In this document: positions 51,971-64,000 of the stretch, piece after piece
Layout: each line of letters opens with the position of its first letter
Numbering within the stretch: position 1 is the stretch's first letter
Source: Litomosoides sigmodontis
Taxonomy: Eukaryota; Nematoda; Chromadorea; Rhabditida; Onchocercidae
Assembly: GCA_963070105.1 (NCBI GenBank)
Contig: OY718803.1
Location: forward strand, 6,925,823 to 6,989,822
Direction: 5' to 3'
Length of the DNA: 64,000 nucleotides
Position numbers and translations under genes: made by a program
The notes under the pieces: model-generated
The model's database searches: none
The model's input: the letters and a program-made list of their open reading frames with translations, nothing else
What the model was told of the DNA's origin: nothing

Positions 51971-54241
51971 GTTTGACAGAGTGAATTCAATTCTGAAATT
52001 TAGATTAATCGTCATCTAAAAGGTTGAAAATATCTTATAGTCCGTCAAGGTCAGTGTATTTTTGCGCTACAAATACTCGTCGTCACAAGAACTCATCAAT
52101 TTTACCTGAAATTCTACTGAATCACAGTAATTCTTCTCTCTCCTAAACCTGCGATTTTCACATTTCTTTCACTCTTTACGTATCGATTTTATTCAATCGA
52201 ATTCGTTACTCAGTCAGACAGCTATTGAGAAGCAATTAAACAGATTAATTATTGAAGCTAAGCACGCAAATTCACTTTCAAAAATGGTGCCGAAGTGATG
52301 ATATTCAGATCCTCGCAAAAACAGGATGGAAAGCGAGGAAGTGCAGAACTGCTTCGCCTGTCTAACATCAATTCACAAGTGCTGACATTCATGAAATATT
52401 TTTTTTCACTTTCCTCTTCATCTGTCCTCTACTCGAAAATCGAAATACTTCTCCGCAATAGTAGAATGTGACCAGTACGACTTCAATACATACACATACA
52501 CGGCCACTTGTGAGTTCGCTTGTTTATACATAGAGATTTTCATGATGGATTGAATTAGCAACAAGTTACGTCAAGCGTCTCTTTGTTTAGTGATTCGAAA
52601 AGATACTGCACTTCTGTCTGGCTCAAATCAATCAGACGAAAGACGAAAGGATCAGGTGGAAACAGGTCAGGAGGACACGACGACGCTTTAAAAATAAGTA
52701 TTTTCATTTTAGGCTCAAAAAACATGTTGTGCAAAGTAAATGGTTCAAGAATTTGAAGAAGCATACCTTTTTGTTGGAGTGTGCTCAGCTTTAAAACAAG
52801 TGATATTTTAATTTAGACCAACTGAACCGTCCATAACTGTTTGGTAAAGTAAAGCAACATAGGCTTAACAAAAAGAATTTCCAATTTTAATAAAATTCAC
52901 ATCATTTTCAAAATTATCGCTTCAGCGATGTTAGATTTTTATAAGCTTACACTGATATCTCTCATAACATACTCTTTTACAAATTAAATTCATCGGGCTG
53001 GCAAGAAATCACTGAGTGACTAAATTCATCAATCATTCCAAATGTAAACTGATCGATTCATCGATCAGGAACGGCAATGATCAACGTGAAATTGTTAACT
53101 ATGCCGGCTGAGGAATTCTAATTTCCTCGTTAATTCCATTCTAATTTTATTCATTCGCCATACTTTAATTATCAGTTTTCATCCCCTTTTTTTAGGATAA
53201 CCTGTTTGCTACATTGTTTTAGATTTATCAGTTACGCCTTTTATTGTTTCTTAATTTTGGCTTAAATTAATTAGTAAGCACAACTCGTGTAATTCACATG
53301 TGTTACTGCTGCATGTAATTAATTATCTTTCGTGTTTTTTGCGACTAATTTAAGTTCTCTGACTGTTTCATTTACTCACTGCCACGGCAATCACGTTGTT
53401 ACTCACTTATTTAGGGAGTTCCGTCCAGCGTGGCCATTGCTATGCGTTTTTACGGCATGAAAAATTGTTTGCTAACTTTTGACCAAATTGATGTTAATTC
53501 TTTAATAGTACGCTCTCCTGGGAGGTGACGTGTTACCGTCTTCACTTAGAACGACCTAAACTTAGTCCCAGTGACCAATCATTTCTCAGCCCAGAAAGCC
53601 CTCAACTTAACACTTTAATGAACTCATCGAAGCGGAACTCAGTAACTGAGTACTGCCACGTTTATTCACATCTCTTGCTCTAGCCATTTCGAAACATCTC
53701 AGTGAGTTTCGGCACAATAAAGCAAACAGATAGAAAAATATCATTTAGGACAGATATTTTTGCACCAATACGCAACAGTAGGTAAATTGGGTAATTCAGA
53801 CAAGTGTAAATGGCGCGGTCATTCCATTTTCACTTCACTTCTAAAGCAAATTCTCCCACACAAACTGCCACCAAGCGCATCTCTCAACGACAGAGAGATT
53901 AGCAACAGTGAAGCATTCACACAGCTCCTCTTCGCTCCTCTTTCACTTTTTAACGGACCGCGAGAAAACAACGGTTCAACTGTTTGGGTTGATAGGAGGT
54001 GGCTGACGTGGGTAGGGTGTCGTGCGTTTGCGAAGAATGGAGGGTGGAGGTAGGAGTGACCTGTGGTAGGTTGGCATTTGAATATGCGCATATGTGCTTC
54101 TTTAATGGGACTGAATTTTATTTTCAATGCTCTATAGTAAAGGAATACGTGTACACTGTAAAACCGTTGTTGTTGTGAGTGGTAAGTTTATGTAACGAAG
54201 TGAGGTAGCCATTGTTCACTATTGGTCTGTAGGCATTCGAA

Positions 54242-55241
54242 ATGGCACCTTCAAAAAAAGGATCAAAACAAGAAAGAAAGCCAAGAAGTGCAATGAGTGA
54301 AGTGGTAACACGCGAGTATACTGTTAATCTACATCGACGGTTACATGGAGTGTAAGTTTATATCTTTCATCACGCACTCATGAGTGTTCATGAAGGAATG
54401 CTTTTACATTCCTACTCTTTTGCGTATAACCGCGCATCGTTATTAACTTGCAGACGTCTGAGACTAAGCGTATAGTATTTGATTAATCCGTCGGTAGTTC
54501 AAGTTCCGCAGTGCGTAAGTGCCATTTCACATGTGTACTAGGTTAGCTCTTTTGGGACTGCATTAAATGCAGTGAAATTTACTATATTTAATTGCCACTG
54601 TTTGCAGTGGTTTCAAAAAGCGTGCTCCTAAAGCTATCAAAGCAATACGGAAATTCGCAGAGGAACAGATGGGTACAAAAGATGTGCGCGTTCACATACG
54701 ATTGAATGAATTTTTGTGGTCCAAAGGTGTACGGTAAACATTACATTATGGAATTTTCTTATAAAGAATTCATGAACTCTAATTACGGTAACTAGTGAGT
54801 GAAAAAACGATGAACTGAGGACGATTGCATTCGCAGTTTTTTGGAAATGCTTAATTTCTAATTTTATTCCCATTTTGCTATTTTATTATGCTCTGTGTGC
54901 CAACAACATTGTACTTTCAAGTCTTAGTTTCTACATAAAGCGGGTTTTTCCATTCTAGTCTTACAAAGGAATGAAGGAATTACGATTAAAGTAGAATATA
55001 CCATTTATTTGGTGCAATTATGATTGTTCATGACCTCAAAAAATATGTTTAAATCATAGAATGTCCTTCATACCTATATTTTAAAACCTTCAGGAATGTT
55101 CCATACCGTGTACGCGTACGTCTGTCACGACGACGTAACGATGATGAAAGTTCCGCCGATCGATTGTACACATTGGTGACACACGTTCCTGTCACAACAT
55201 TTAAGAAGTTAACAACAGTGAATGTTGATAATGAGGAATGA
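54242..55241 (+). CDS. rpl-31: 60S ribosomal protein L31 (eL31)
   Basis: Three exons, 54242-54351, 54608-54733 and 55094-55241 (TGA), join in phase to 127 residues, the normal size for eL31. Landmarks: [63 protein letters not shown].....[28 protein letters not shown] and a C-terminus [10 protein letters not shown]. It is a component of the large ribosomal subunit near the polypeptide exit tunnel. The start is the only ATG fitting the family. A ctgtag nine bases upstream could receive a spliced leader. The following gene starts 388 bases downstream on the same strand, close enough to consider an operon, but this spacing exceeds the roughly 100 bases usual in C. elegans operons. Confidence 0.97.
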
Positions 55242-55629
55242 CTTTGTGTTCTGGTGGTTTCTTTAAAGCATAAAGTTTTTGAATCATATTTGTAGTTCAA
55301 TGTTTGCATAATACAAGCATGTGCACTGAACTAATTATTTGTACCATAATATTTCGGCATATTTCCACACCTTGCTGATTGAAGGCTCAAGGAAATAGAG
55401 TTGGGATAAGTCCTAGACTTCACTGGTCAAGTGTTCAACTTTTTAAATACTGTCCACGAAAATAGTACTATTGATGGACATCATCATAAGTCATTCAAAT
55501 CTGTAGCTGTGGTTGACGAGTGTATTGGTTTTACCGTTGTGTGGGTTGTACTGGTAATTGCAATATCTGCACGGGAAGTGAGGATGTATTAGATGCGTGA
55601 CATCTCAAAAGATTTTTTTGGAATCAACG
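55242..55629. other. Spacer between RPL31 and TMEM94
   Basis: 388 bases on the same strand. Includes the RPL31 3' end and the TME94-side leader. No poly(A) hexamer AATAAA is obvious, and no other feature is seen. Confidence 0.5.
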
Positions 55630-58600
55630 ATGGATGTGAAGATTGGTTTAAGCACGAGGGAAGCTTTAACAAAGCTCTATGAAATTCTAGAATTCGAAAT
55701 TGACAGGGAGCGTGAACTTGCTGCTGGACTTTTTACATCCAGGTTACATTTTGATGATTAAGTAGTATTGCAATTTTTCGGATCAGTTTACATTAAACTT
55801 GTGTTTATCAGTTAATCGGTTTGAAGTCAAACTTACATTCACGTGGGTGAAAGTCTTTGTAAAAATTTTTTCCTATTTGAACGTGTGTTTGAATGTATTC
55901 ATGTAAAACATTCTTTGGTGTCAGAGATTTCGTTCCTTGGTATCAAAGATTTCCTTACTGTGACGATACACATATGCACGCAAAAGCCTTTGTGGATCAG
56001 CATATTTGCAGGTTTTTGACTCATGATGAAGTGACTACTGGAAGCTTTTGTGTCATTTATGCGGTAGTCTCAGTTGTTTGCTGCCTCGTTTTGCTGACTT
56101 GCAGTTTGCTTAGGTTTATTAATCTCATCCATTTATCTATTTTCTTTACTATTCAGTCTTGCAATTCAATGTGTACCTGCAAAGAAAACTGCGAAATATT
56201 GTACAATAAATCATTTTACGATATTTAGAGATTACACTTTATTTGATCAACTCGCATCAATACTCTTCTTGGTTATAATAGTGTCTAACATATGCCACTC
56301 ATCAAAAGCATATCGTAACCAACAGTTTTCCATTATTGCAAGAGCAGAAAATATTTTGGATATTCTAAAATCATTAAAAGAAGAAGATTTTGAATATGAA
56401 CATCTTTATACTCCGCCGTCCGATGCTATCAATTTACAGTGGACATACAGGGATAACAAAGTAAATTTATTTTGATTTTAGCGTTTGCTTTTATTTTATT
56501 CATTGTGTTATGTAAACAGGACATTCATGTAGTCATCCGAGTAATGTGCGAAAGGTACTTTCGCAATTCGTATTTTAAACCACTTGGGAGTGATTTTTCT
56601 GCGTTAGAGCTACATTGTAAATATGTTATAGAAACTTGAAACATTTATTCTACATTAGACGCTTCTTATCAAGGTTTTACTCAGCGATCGTTTTGCAGTA
56701 AATGCATAAAATAGAGCAGTTTTACAGTCATAGGCTTATTTTTGTACAGGTGAACGAGTGATTAGATTTTCGACTTACAATCGTAACAACAGTGAGTAAG
56801 ATGTACTACTTTGATTAGTTTCGTGAAGACCAGTTTGCTGACTTGATGTTTTGCGAAAGAAACTTTCCAATAGATTATTTCAGTTAGTGAATGTTCCATG
56901 GATGCTTTTGGTTGGTGGTGATATGATAGAACTTCGTGCGGGACAATCATCACCGTGCAGGTGCATATCACATCATGGGGATATCATTGATTTGGGAGGT
57001 AGAGCACGATCTCTAGAAATACTGTGTCCTGAAACGCATGGTGTTTGTTTTTTTTTTTATTTTGTAGGATTTTTATGATGTTTTAATATTTTGGTCGGTT
57101 TCTAGCCTTCCAATATTTCCGATACTGTTTACTTTTAGATTCGCACCATAGTTTGTTTTAGGTATTTCCATCAAAACCAACTTTGTGCGAAGTTGTCGAA
57201 CCGCCAGTTGTTGAGCATATACGCTCAACTTTCCGTAATCATCGTAAAAAACACTCAAATTTGTTGAATTCTGAAATCGATGTGACACTTCATTTTGTCC
57301 TTGAACGATGTCTTTCACCATTCGTACTCACGATTACACTCATGTTGCATTGTTTTTGGGAAGTTCCCACAATTTAATATATTAAGCAAGTTTGGTGGAA
57401 GTAGTGTCGAAGTCTTAAACGAAAATTTTCATTACCTAAATTTGGATTTACTAGAGTCCAAAAATTCCGCTTCATGAGCTTAGTTATTTTCAGGTTTTTT
57501 TTTATGGCGAAAGAAAGTATCGTCTCTTTCTTGATGAGTATATCACTAATTCTTCTTCCTTTGTTGGGACCAATGATTCCAGTTTTCTGCATAGTTGGAA
57601 AGATATGGTGTTCTTTTGAATTCATTGAAACTGTTCATTAAAATTCATTAAAACTGTTATCATCGAAATATTGTGCGATTCTCTAGGTAAAGAGCGTCGA
57701 ACATTCTTACGAATGTAAATCAACATATTCTATGCGGACATAGTGATGAGTGGGAGACTTTCATAAAGGAGAATTCTATTACGTTTGCCGCCACAGTTGA
57801 ATTAGTTGAAAGTTCTGCAAATTATTTAAGGAATTTGGGTTTTGTTTTGGGTGACGATCGTAATCTACGGTACAACAAATCGAGTTCGGAAGCCGTTGCA
57901 GCTCATATTTTTGTTAATAGAAGTAGGAAAGGGGCAGTTACTGATGGTCTTAAAGCGATTTATCAATATTTTGCAGGTAACTGCTATTAAATAACGGAAT
58001 TAAGGGATTTATACAATAAAGCAAAATTTGAATTTGCTGTGTCGCATATTTCTAGGTCATTTTCACACTTCAACGGATTTCGTTTTTATCTGTGGTAGTC
58101 TCACATCTTGTACTTTCCTGGATAAGAAAGGATTGCTTTCATGGCCAAATGCAACAATCGAAAAAGTGATGTGCTTTCATTCCAATGAAGAAGGTGTGGA
58201 TTTGCATAAAATGCACCTTTTGTTTTATTAATAATTTTGTGTTTTTTGCTTATGCTTTCTGTATGTTGGAATTCCTACTATTTTTTTTTTTCAAAGGGCA
58301 AGAGCGAAAGCTGACGCCGAAAATCCTGGATTTAACGGTGAATGGAGCTGAATCTTGTCCTGTACATTTTGATGATTCGTCTTGGTTAGTTATGTATTAT
58401 TATTAATTTTTCACGAACGATTTTTTGATATCTTTTTTACTTTTAATACCTTCTGTAATAATTCAGGGAACGTTATAAGCGATCTTTACTTCCATTTGGA
58501 ATCAGCAGTATTGTGAACGGCTGCTCTTTACTGCCAGACTATACATCATTCCTGGATCACATCAGAAGTATTTCGGAAAATGTGCCGAACACTATTGCAG

Positions 58601-61600
58601 TTTCTAATCGACATTGTTTATGTCCATTAACTCAGTTATTGCAGTCAGCTCATGAGATTATCACTACTTTACTAAACTTTCATCCAAATAATGTTTAAAC
58701 TCATTAGTGTTCAATACATTTTTTATTTCATTTAGAACTAAATTGTCATGAAATTCAAGGCTAAATTGTCATTCTAAATTGTCATTTCATGACTAAATTA
58801 TAATGAAATTCTTATGTTAGACAATCACTGTAAGAGTAGAAGAAAATAGTAAGTCAGAAATTTTAAATTTCATGTTTCATTTTCAAACGTTTGAAGGATT
58901 GGTGACGAAATTTTGGAGAAGTTTAACACTCCGGATACAAAAACAGTAGGCTTTTATAAGCGAACACAAAAAGAAGAATCCGATAATGAGTCAGCTTCGT
59001 TTTCTTATTTTACCGACTCCAAGTACTTTTTTGTAGTACGTATTGTATAGATGAAATTGCTTTTATAATCGAATCCAAAAACAGCTTTGGGTACCAATAT
59101 TGCGCTTTAGCTGTGTTTAATAGACGATGCAAAACATAGGTTGCGGAAGTTTCGAATGCCGTTGGAAAATGCATTCCTAACAATTACGAAAGATTCAGCG
59201 TCTGAATATTATCATGTGATGAGTCAAGGAACGGCTGACTTGTTATTGAATGCGTGCACTCATGTATGGTGTGAAAATTCCTTAGAACCGTATACACCAG
59301 AATTGCATCGGCGGGTTCTTGATTTTTATCAGCGCAATACGATGACAGGGTTTGTTCAATTAGCGATCTTAATTGTATATTTTTTCTTAATTCGACATCT
59401 TTTTTTTAAAAAATTATAGTCCTGAATAAAGATTGATCGTCAAATTATAAACATTTTTATTAACTGGTTGAAAAATAATTCTTAATACTGAAGAACAAAA
59501 CAGTGTGTTTAATGGTATGTTTCTAAGAGAGATATAACGTGAAAATGCTTCAGATTCTGCTTGGTTTTCGGCTATCGAACATTGGGTTGCACGATTTCGG
59601 ACACGCTAAGTGGAAGATATATCGATATTTCATTGCTAAAAAAATGTGAAGAAGTTAAAAAGGAAATTTCACTTCCAAGGAGTATCAGTCTTGATATGGA
59701 CTTTTTGAAAGCATTTTATCGTCGATCACCTTTTCATACTGCTTATGAATGTTTTGAGGAGGTTATGCATGGTCAAGCATTATATGGTTTGCTTGTCTTG
59801 CAACATCAGGTCAATTTTTAAAATTTCGATCACGTGTTATTATCTGTAATATTTAATATAGCTTGTAAATTTCGCAGTCATTTCAGTCTTCTGTCTTTAA
59901 AAAAAAAAATTTTGAGGCTCGAAGTGATGTCGTTCAATTAGTGGAGCAATTAGACCATGCTTGCATACGATTCATTTACTTCTCTAAAGAAAACGAATTA
60001 CGAAGTCGCGTTTTTGCCGAAAAATTGGGGTTAGAAGCTGGATGGAATTGTCATGTATCATTAGGTAATGAGGGTAAGATGTTTGCTATCACAAAATGAT
60101 ATTATTGGAGTCGTAGAATTCTTAAAATATTGGTTTGAAGTAATTCGTATTGCCATCCAAACTAAACATAGAGCTGACGTTATCTCAAAATTTTACATTC
60201 AGATTTTGCCGATCGAAATCGTGATGTAGATTGTTTGTACTACACACGTAGTATGCGTACAGTTTTCCGTTGCTACGCTCGAGATTCTTATTGATATTCG
60301 GATAACCATTAAAATCATTTATAGTCCGTTTCATGTTGCAGTTTATCACACTTCACTGCTAGGATTTTTTCCGGAAAATCAATTATCCAGAAATTTCAGA
60401 TGAGCAATCTGAAATTCTCGATTTAAACAAATATTCTTATCAACGTCCAGCCGAGTTAACATTGCACCGTTCAGCTACTTGGTCTGAATATTTTCCATTA
60501 TACCGGAGACATTCGTCTATCATCGCAATAGGAAATACTTTGAGGTGATAACTGATCGCTTGTTTTGAATGGGGGAATTTGTGGACTCATTTTCATGCAG
60601 AACTTTTAGTCGATTCAGAGACAGTACGAAACAACAAGATATATAATAATTTTTTTCAGAAATTTTGTGCAAGTCCCAAACCGAAATAATTGCAATTTGT
60701 GTGCTTCATCATTTGTACTTGGGCAATTATCCTCGACATCGGTTGGTTTGTTATAAGTTGTGTTTCTTCTTCAATTTTTTATCGCATAATAAAAAAAAAG
60801 TTTTTCTAGGAAACTTCATTAAAAAGGACTGAAAGTCATCTTTCTATAAATTCATACGGCAAAGAAACAGGACCGGAGTTGTTTCCGAACAAAGCGAAGT
60901 TGCCATCAGGTAGGTATGGAATAGAACGTTTGGAATTTGTGGAATTTGTTATATTTTCGAAGGTCGAAGTGCAGAATTTTTATACTTTCATTTCAGGAAT
61001 TAACAACATACGCCCTCATTTGGAGAATGTTGACAACGTTCCACTTCTGGTTAACCTTTTCACAGACTGCGATCATTTTTCTTGTCAAAGAATGATTGAA
61101 ATAATGCAGGCATCCTGATTTCACTTTTTGCTTTTTTCAATTACTAAGGAGATGGCTGTACGAAACCGATCGTATCTTTTCTATAGTTGTTCAGCCATAC
61201 TCTGTTATGCTTTGTGAAATACTTCAGCTTTATTGTTAAGAGAAGTAAATCTCTGTTTTCTCTTTCTTCATCTTTGAATTATACTTTAATAACATTGCTA
61301 ACATCATAATTCAAATTAAAGTTATAATTCAGTAACATCATAATTCAGGATTATGGTGAAGTAGTGCTTGTTGTTGGATCATCTTTAAATTATTTCAATA
61401 GTAATATCTTTAGTCAGGTATATTCGATTTGTTTTTTTTTGGAGGAATCTTGGGTTTCATCTTAAATTTTATAAATCTTTAATGGTTTTTCTTTATTTTG
61501 CGTTATTGTAGGGAAATTGTTCAATTACTGTCGAGCCCCAGCATCCTGCAATATGTTGCAGAAAAAGCAGAGAAGTTTCTCAGAATGACAATGGGTTGAA

Positions 61601-63398
61601 AAAAGCTTCAACTATTGCTACTTTACTCATGGGGTTATGTTGCGACATTGTCGTATTTCCGGGCCAGGTACTCAAATTAATGTACAAAATTTCTTTTTGA
61701 TTCATTCAAACTGGTAGTACAGAAGTGTCCGAAAACTTTTCCATATTAGGGATATTTTAATTCAGTAAAGTGGACAGTACTTACGAACATATAGCAGCAG
61801 TAGGGCCACATCTTCCTCAGTTCTTAATGCTTATTTTGTTTTGTGATCAACAGCTGAACGTAAGCTAGCAAATTGATTTGAAGTGCGAAGATTTCAATTC
61901 AGCACATTGATTGTTTTGTGCAAAACATTATCGCTATTTGTTTACTGCACTAACGTTTTACGTGCCTGTTCTAGACCGTGGACCTTATTTCATTGATCTC
62001 ATTTTGTCGATATCAGTTGAGGATGTTTCTTTCATCTTTCGCATTTTTTATATTTTCATCAATAGCACTTACATTGCAACAAGTTTTCGCTTTGTTGCTA
62101 CTTCCGAATGCTTTGCCTATTTCTCAGGTTTTTCTATATCGTAAAGAATGTTTTGTGATAAATCAAATTCAGTTCAAATTCTCTTTTTGGAAAAAATCCG
62201 AATCTGCATTAATTTGTATATTTGAAATAAATCGTATTCATAGTTATATGTTTAGAAGGTAAAGAAGTATTTTTTAGAAGGTAAAAAAATATTTTTCTAG
62301 GTATTCTTATTCATAGTTATATATATACCCCTGTTGTCCGTATCATTAATAACTTCACCACGTGAATTTGGAGAAAATCGCGATGAAATAGCGTCGAAAA
62401 ATATCTCTACAACTTCAAAGCGTGTCATTCGTCTTGCGGTTGTCCATTTCTCAATAAATTTCCTTCCATCTCTTGTCGTCGTCTGTTTTATTTATTATAG
62501 TACTGTAAGTTCACTCTAGATATCTTCTCATTACATAGAAATGTTTGGTAAAGTTGGTGCGGAGAACACGATTGCTGTCATAAATAAAATTCTGTTTTGA
62601 GCACAGTTCAGAGATGAGATAGAATATTACTTAAGTGAGATCTTTGAGGTAACGGTATATGTTTGTTATCTTAGGTCGTGGTAATTGGAAAAAAATACAA
62701 CCAGCAAGGAATTTTGAATTGTTCATTTTATCCTACCGATCATGACATTATTATTGGCCAACACGTTGCTTCTTTTTATGTACGTTGAACTTTTTTCCAT
62801 TTTCCAGCATTTAAAACTTACGTAGATTCACGGGTTGTACGGTATGAAGCGCTAAAATTACAAAAAATATTGGGACTCTTTATAGCTCTATACGTCATGA
62901 CTATATCTGATGTGATTTTTCAGTTGCTTCTTTATTTATGTACGTTATCAATGGGTTTCGTCTATATTAATGATAATTGCCGGATGAAATGTCCACTGAG
63001 TAATTATTATTGGGTAACCACGATGTGTTTTGTCATTCTTGCTCAGGTATGGAATTGACACTTTTATTTTCTAGTTCATATCCTTGTTATAATACACAAT
63101 GTTGCTTTAAAAATATAGAATTGACCTGCAATGGAGATGGTCCAACACAAAACGGAAAACGAGCAAGTTTCCATTTATATTTTTTTAGATCGCATACACA
63201 AAGCTTGCATGTGGCTCATTGTTGAGTTTTATTTCTGACTGCAACATATACATTACAGTAATTTCGTTCTTATGGATAATTGTCATTATTATTATTAGCG
63301 AACTGTGGAAGCTTCGTTTAATCAAACTTTATCATCGTGATCAACGAAGAAGGAAACTTGGTTTTTACACAAAATTAGGAATGAATTCACCATACTGA
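55630..63398 (+). CDS. TMEM94: TMEM94, P-type-ATPase-like multi-pass ER membrane protein
   Basis: About 25 exons. In-phase ones include 55630-55742, 55925-56113, 56229-56460, 56884-57042, 57162-57343, 58056-58193, 58297-58384, 58467-58643, 58897-59022, 59140-59349, 59554-59809, 59878-60073, 60203-60250, 60400-60544, 60660-60741, 60810-60909, 60997-61109 (GC donor), 61349-61417, 61512-61667, 61975-62127, 62301-62504, 62675-62783, 62826-63046 and 63259-63398 (TGA). Exons near 57494-57976 and 63119-63180 are less sure. Landmarks shared with human TMEM94: GLSTREAL near the start, LVNVPWMLLVGGDMIELR.GQ, LDKKGLLSWPN (a degenerate DKTGT site), HFDDSSW, VMSQGTADLLLNACT, LDFYQRN, RSRVFAEKLGLEAGWNCHVSL, IRPHLENVDNVPLLVNLFTDC, DYGEVVLVVGSS and the last residues LGFYTKLGMNSPY. 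Ten or so membrane segments. Human TMEM94 has been proposed to be an ER magnesium pump; function here is by homology. Confidence 0.9.
58738..58810. repeat. Short repeats (CTAAATTGTCAT) in TMEM94 intron
   Basis: The 12-base unit CTAAATTGTCAT and near copies (CTAAATTATAAT) occur four times, alternating with ATGAAATT and its partial complement TTTCAT, within the intron 58644-58896. Confidence 0.8.
61299..61347. repeat. 15-base direct repeat next to TMEM94 splice acceptor
   Basis: TAACATCATAATTCA occurs at 61299-61313 and 61333-61347. Only the second copy is followed by GG and provides the acceptor of exon 61349-61417. Confidence 0.75.
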
Positions 63399-64000
63399 TA
63401 TATTTATTTCCATATTATAAGTTCGGTTTGTTTTGAAATTCAGAGCTAGGATATCTTTTGTTAGCATAATTTCGAAGACGAAGTACTTTTTATTTCACAG
63501 GTCGAAAACTCCTTAAATGTTATGGTTGCTGCCACTACTTATAGCGAGAAGTTACCTTTTGTGGGACTAGTTGGTGAACTGCATTTTCGATACCATGTTA
63601 ATGATATGTATTCGTGATTTCCGTTTTTTTGAGATTATGTATATAGATTTATCTTTTATTTTTCGTGCCATTACGTTTACGAAATACAATGATGAGAATC
63701 ACAATTTGTTCATAACAGAAATTAGATTTCGAGGTACGAGCACATAGTCACACCTTGTATCTGGTCATCCTCGTTTTCAAATGATATATAGCGCTCTCAT
63801 ATCCCTCCTTTACTTCTTTGAAGATCTCAACAATGTTTTATAGACAGATGTTTGTCTTGTTCGGTAAAGAGTTTTGCTAGCATAACATTTTAAAACAAAG
63901 AAAGAAAAACAACTAAAACGTTAACTTTTATCGGCTTCCTGTTTTCGTGCTTAGGCTCCTTTTCGTTTATTAAAAAATAGAGCAACAGTCTTTATTTTTA
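63399..64000. other. TMEM94 3' flank
   Basis: AT-rich sequence after the TMEM94 stop. No further exon or RNA gene recognised before the window ends. Confidence 0.6.

Larger units (their letters stand above)
50165..54241. other. 4 kb divergent intergenic region, PDZ gene to RPL31
   Basis: Shared upstream region of a minus-strand and a plus-strand gene. It has GA and CT tracts (50558-50579, 50776-50803, 51956-51970). Short frames at 52555-52764 and 53760-54127 have no motif support. Extra 5' exons of the PDZ gene cannot be excluded. Confidence 0.5.

Noticed and set aside
54242..63398. RPL31-TMEM94 operon
   Set aside because: Same strand but 388 bases between stop and start, longer than the typical operon spacing, and no clear SL2-type U-rich element was seen.

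Overview
This is eukaryotic, AT-rich, intron-rich nuclear DNA. Short exons end in GT donors and begin after pyrimidine-tract/CAG acceptors, and several start codons sit 15-45 bases behind a stand-alone tttcag-type acceptor, as expected for spliced-leader trans-splicing. Introns are often 150-900 bases. Together with the protein content this points to a parasitic nematode, most likely a filarial (Spirurina) worm. The species call is inference. I see no prokaryotic genes, CRISPR arrays, tRNA, rRNA or convincing transposons. All gene models below were built by reading exons, splice sites and reading phase by eye, and names rest on recognised family motifs.

Layout. 1-1151 (+): the 3' end of GUF1, a mitochondrial LepA-type translation GTPase. 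2572-4443 (+): a CD151/TSPAN11-like tetraspanin. 6104-10730 (+): a compact ZNF423/ZNF521 (OAZ)-type C2H2 zinc-finger protein whose finger block is present twice. 11480-11860 (-): a decayed fragment related to the POGLUT gene further along. 12440-14239 (+): a four-pass LAPTM-like membrane protein with a PPPY tail. 15529-17252 (+): a gamma-p24 cargo protein (TMED3/7 type). 17572-20330 (-): a KDELC/POGLUT2-3 protein O-glucosyltransferase with a suspicious in-frame TAG. 21030-24211 (-): NOP58. 24698-26019 (+): APRT, divergent from NOP58 across about 490 bp. 27175-30941 (+): a ZIP (SLC39A1-3 type) zinc transporter. 32024-50164 (-): an 18 kb gene for a four-PDZ IL16/PDZD2-like scaffold with an apparent internal start. 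54242-55241 (+): ribosomal protein L31. 55630-63398 (+): TMEM94, complete to its conserved C-terminus.

The genes do not form a pathway; this is an ordinary gene-rich block of housekeeping genes (GUF1, NOP58, APRT, RPL31), secretory-pathway genes (TMED, POGLUT, LAPTM-like, TMEM94, ZIP) and two regulatory or scaffold genes. I found no new multi-gene system. The points most worth a second look are the TAG inside the POGLUT reading frame plus its nearby paralogous relic, the duplicated ZNF423-type finger module with an N-terminal MSxxRKQ motif, the optional PPPY exon behind a possible GC-AG intron, a possible 6-nt microexon in the ZIP gene, and the two-promoter structure of the PDZ gene.
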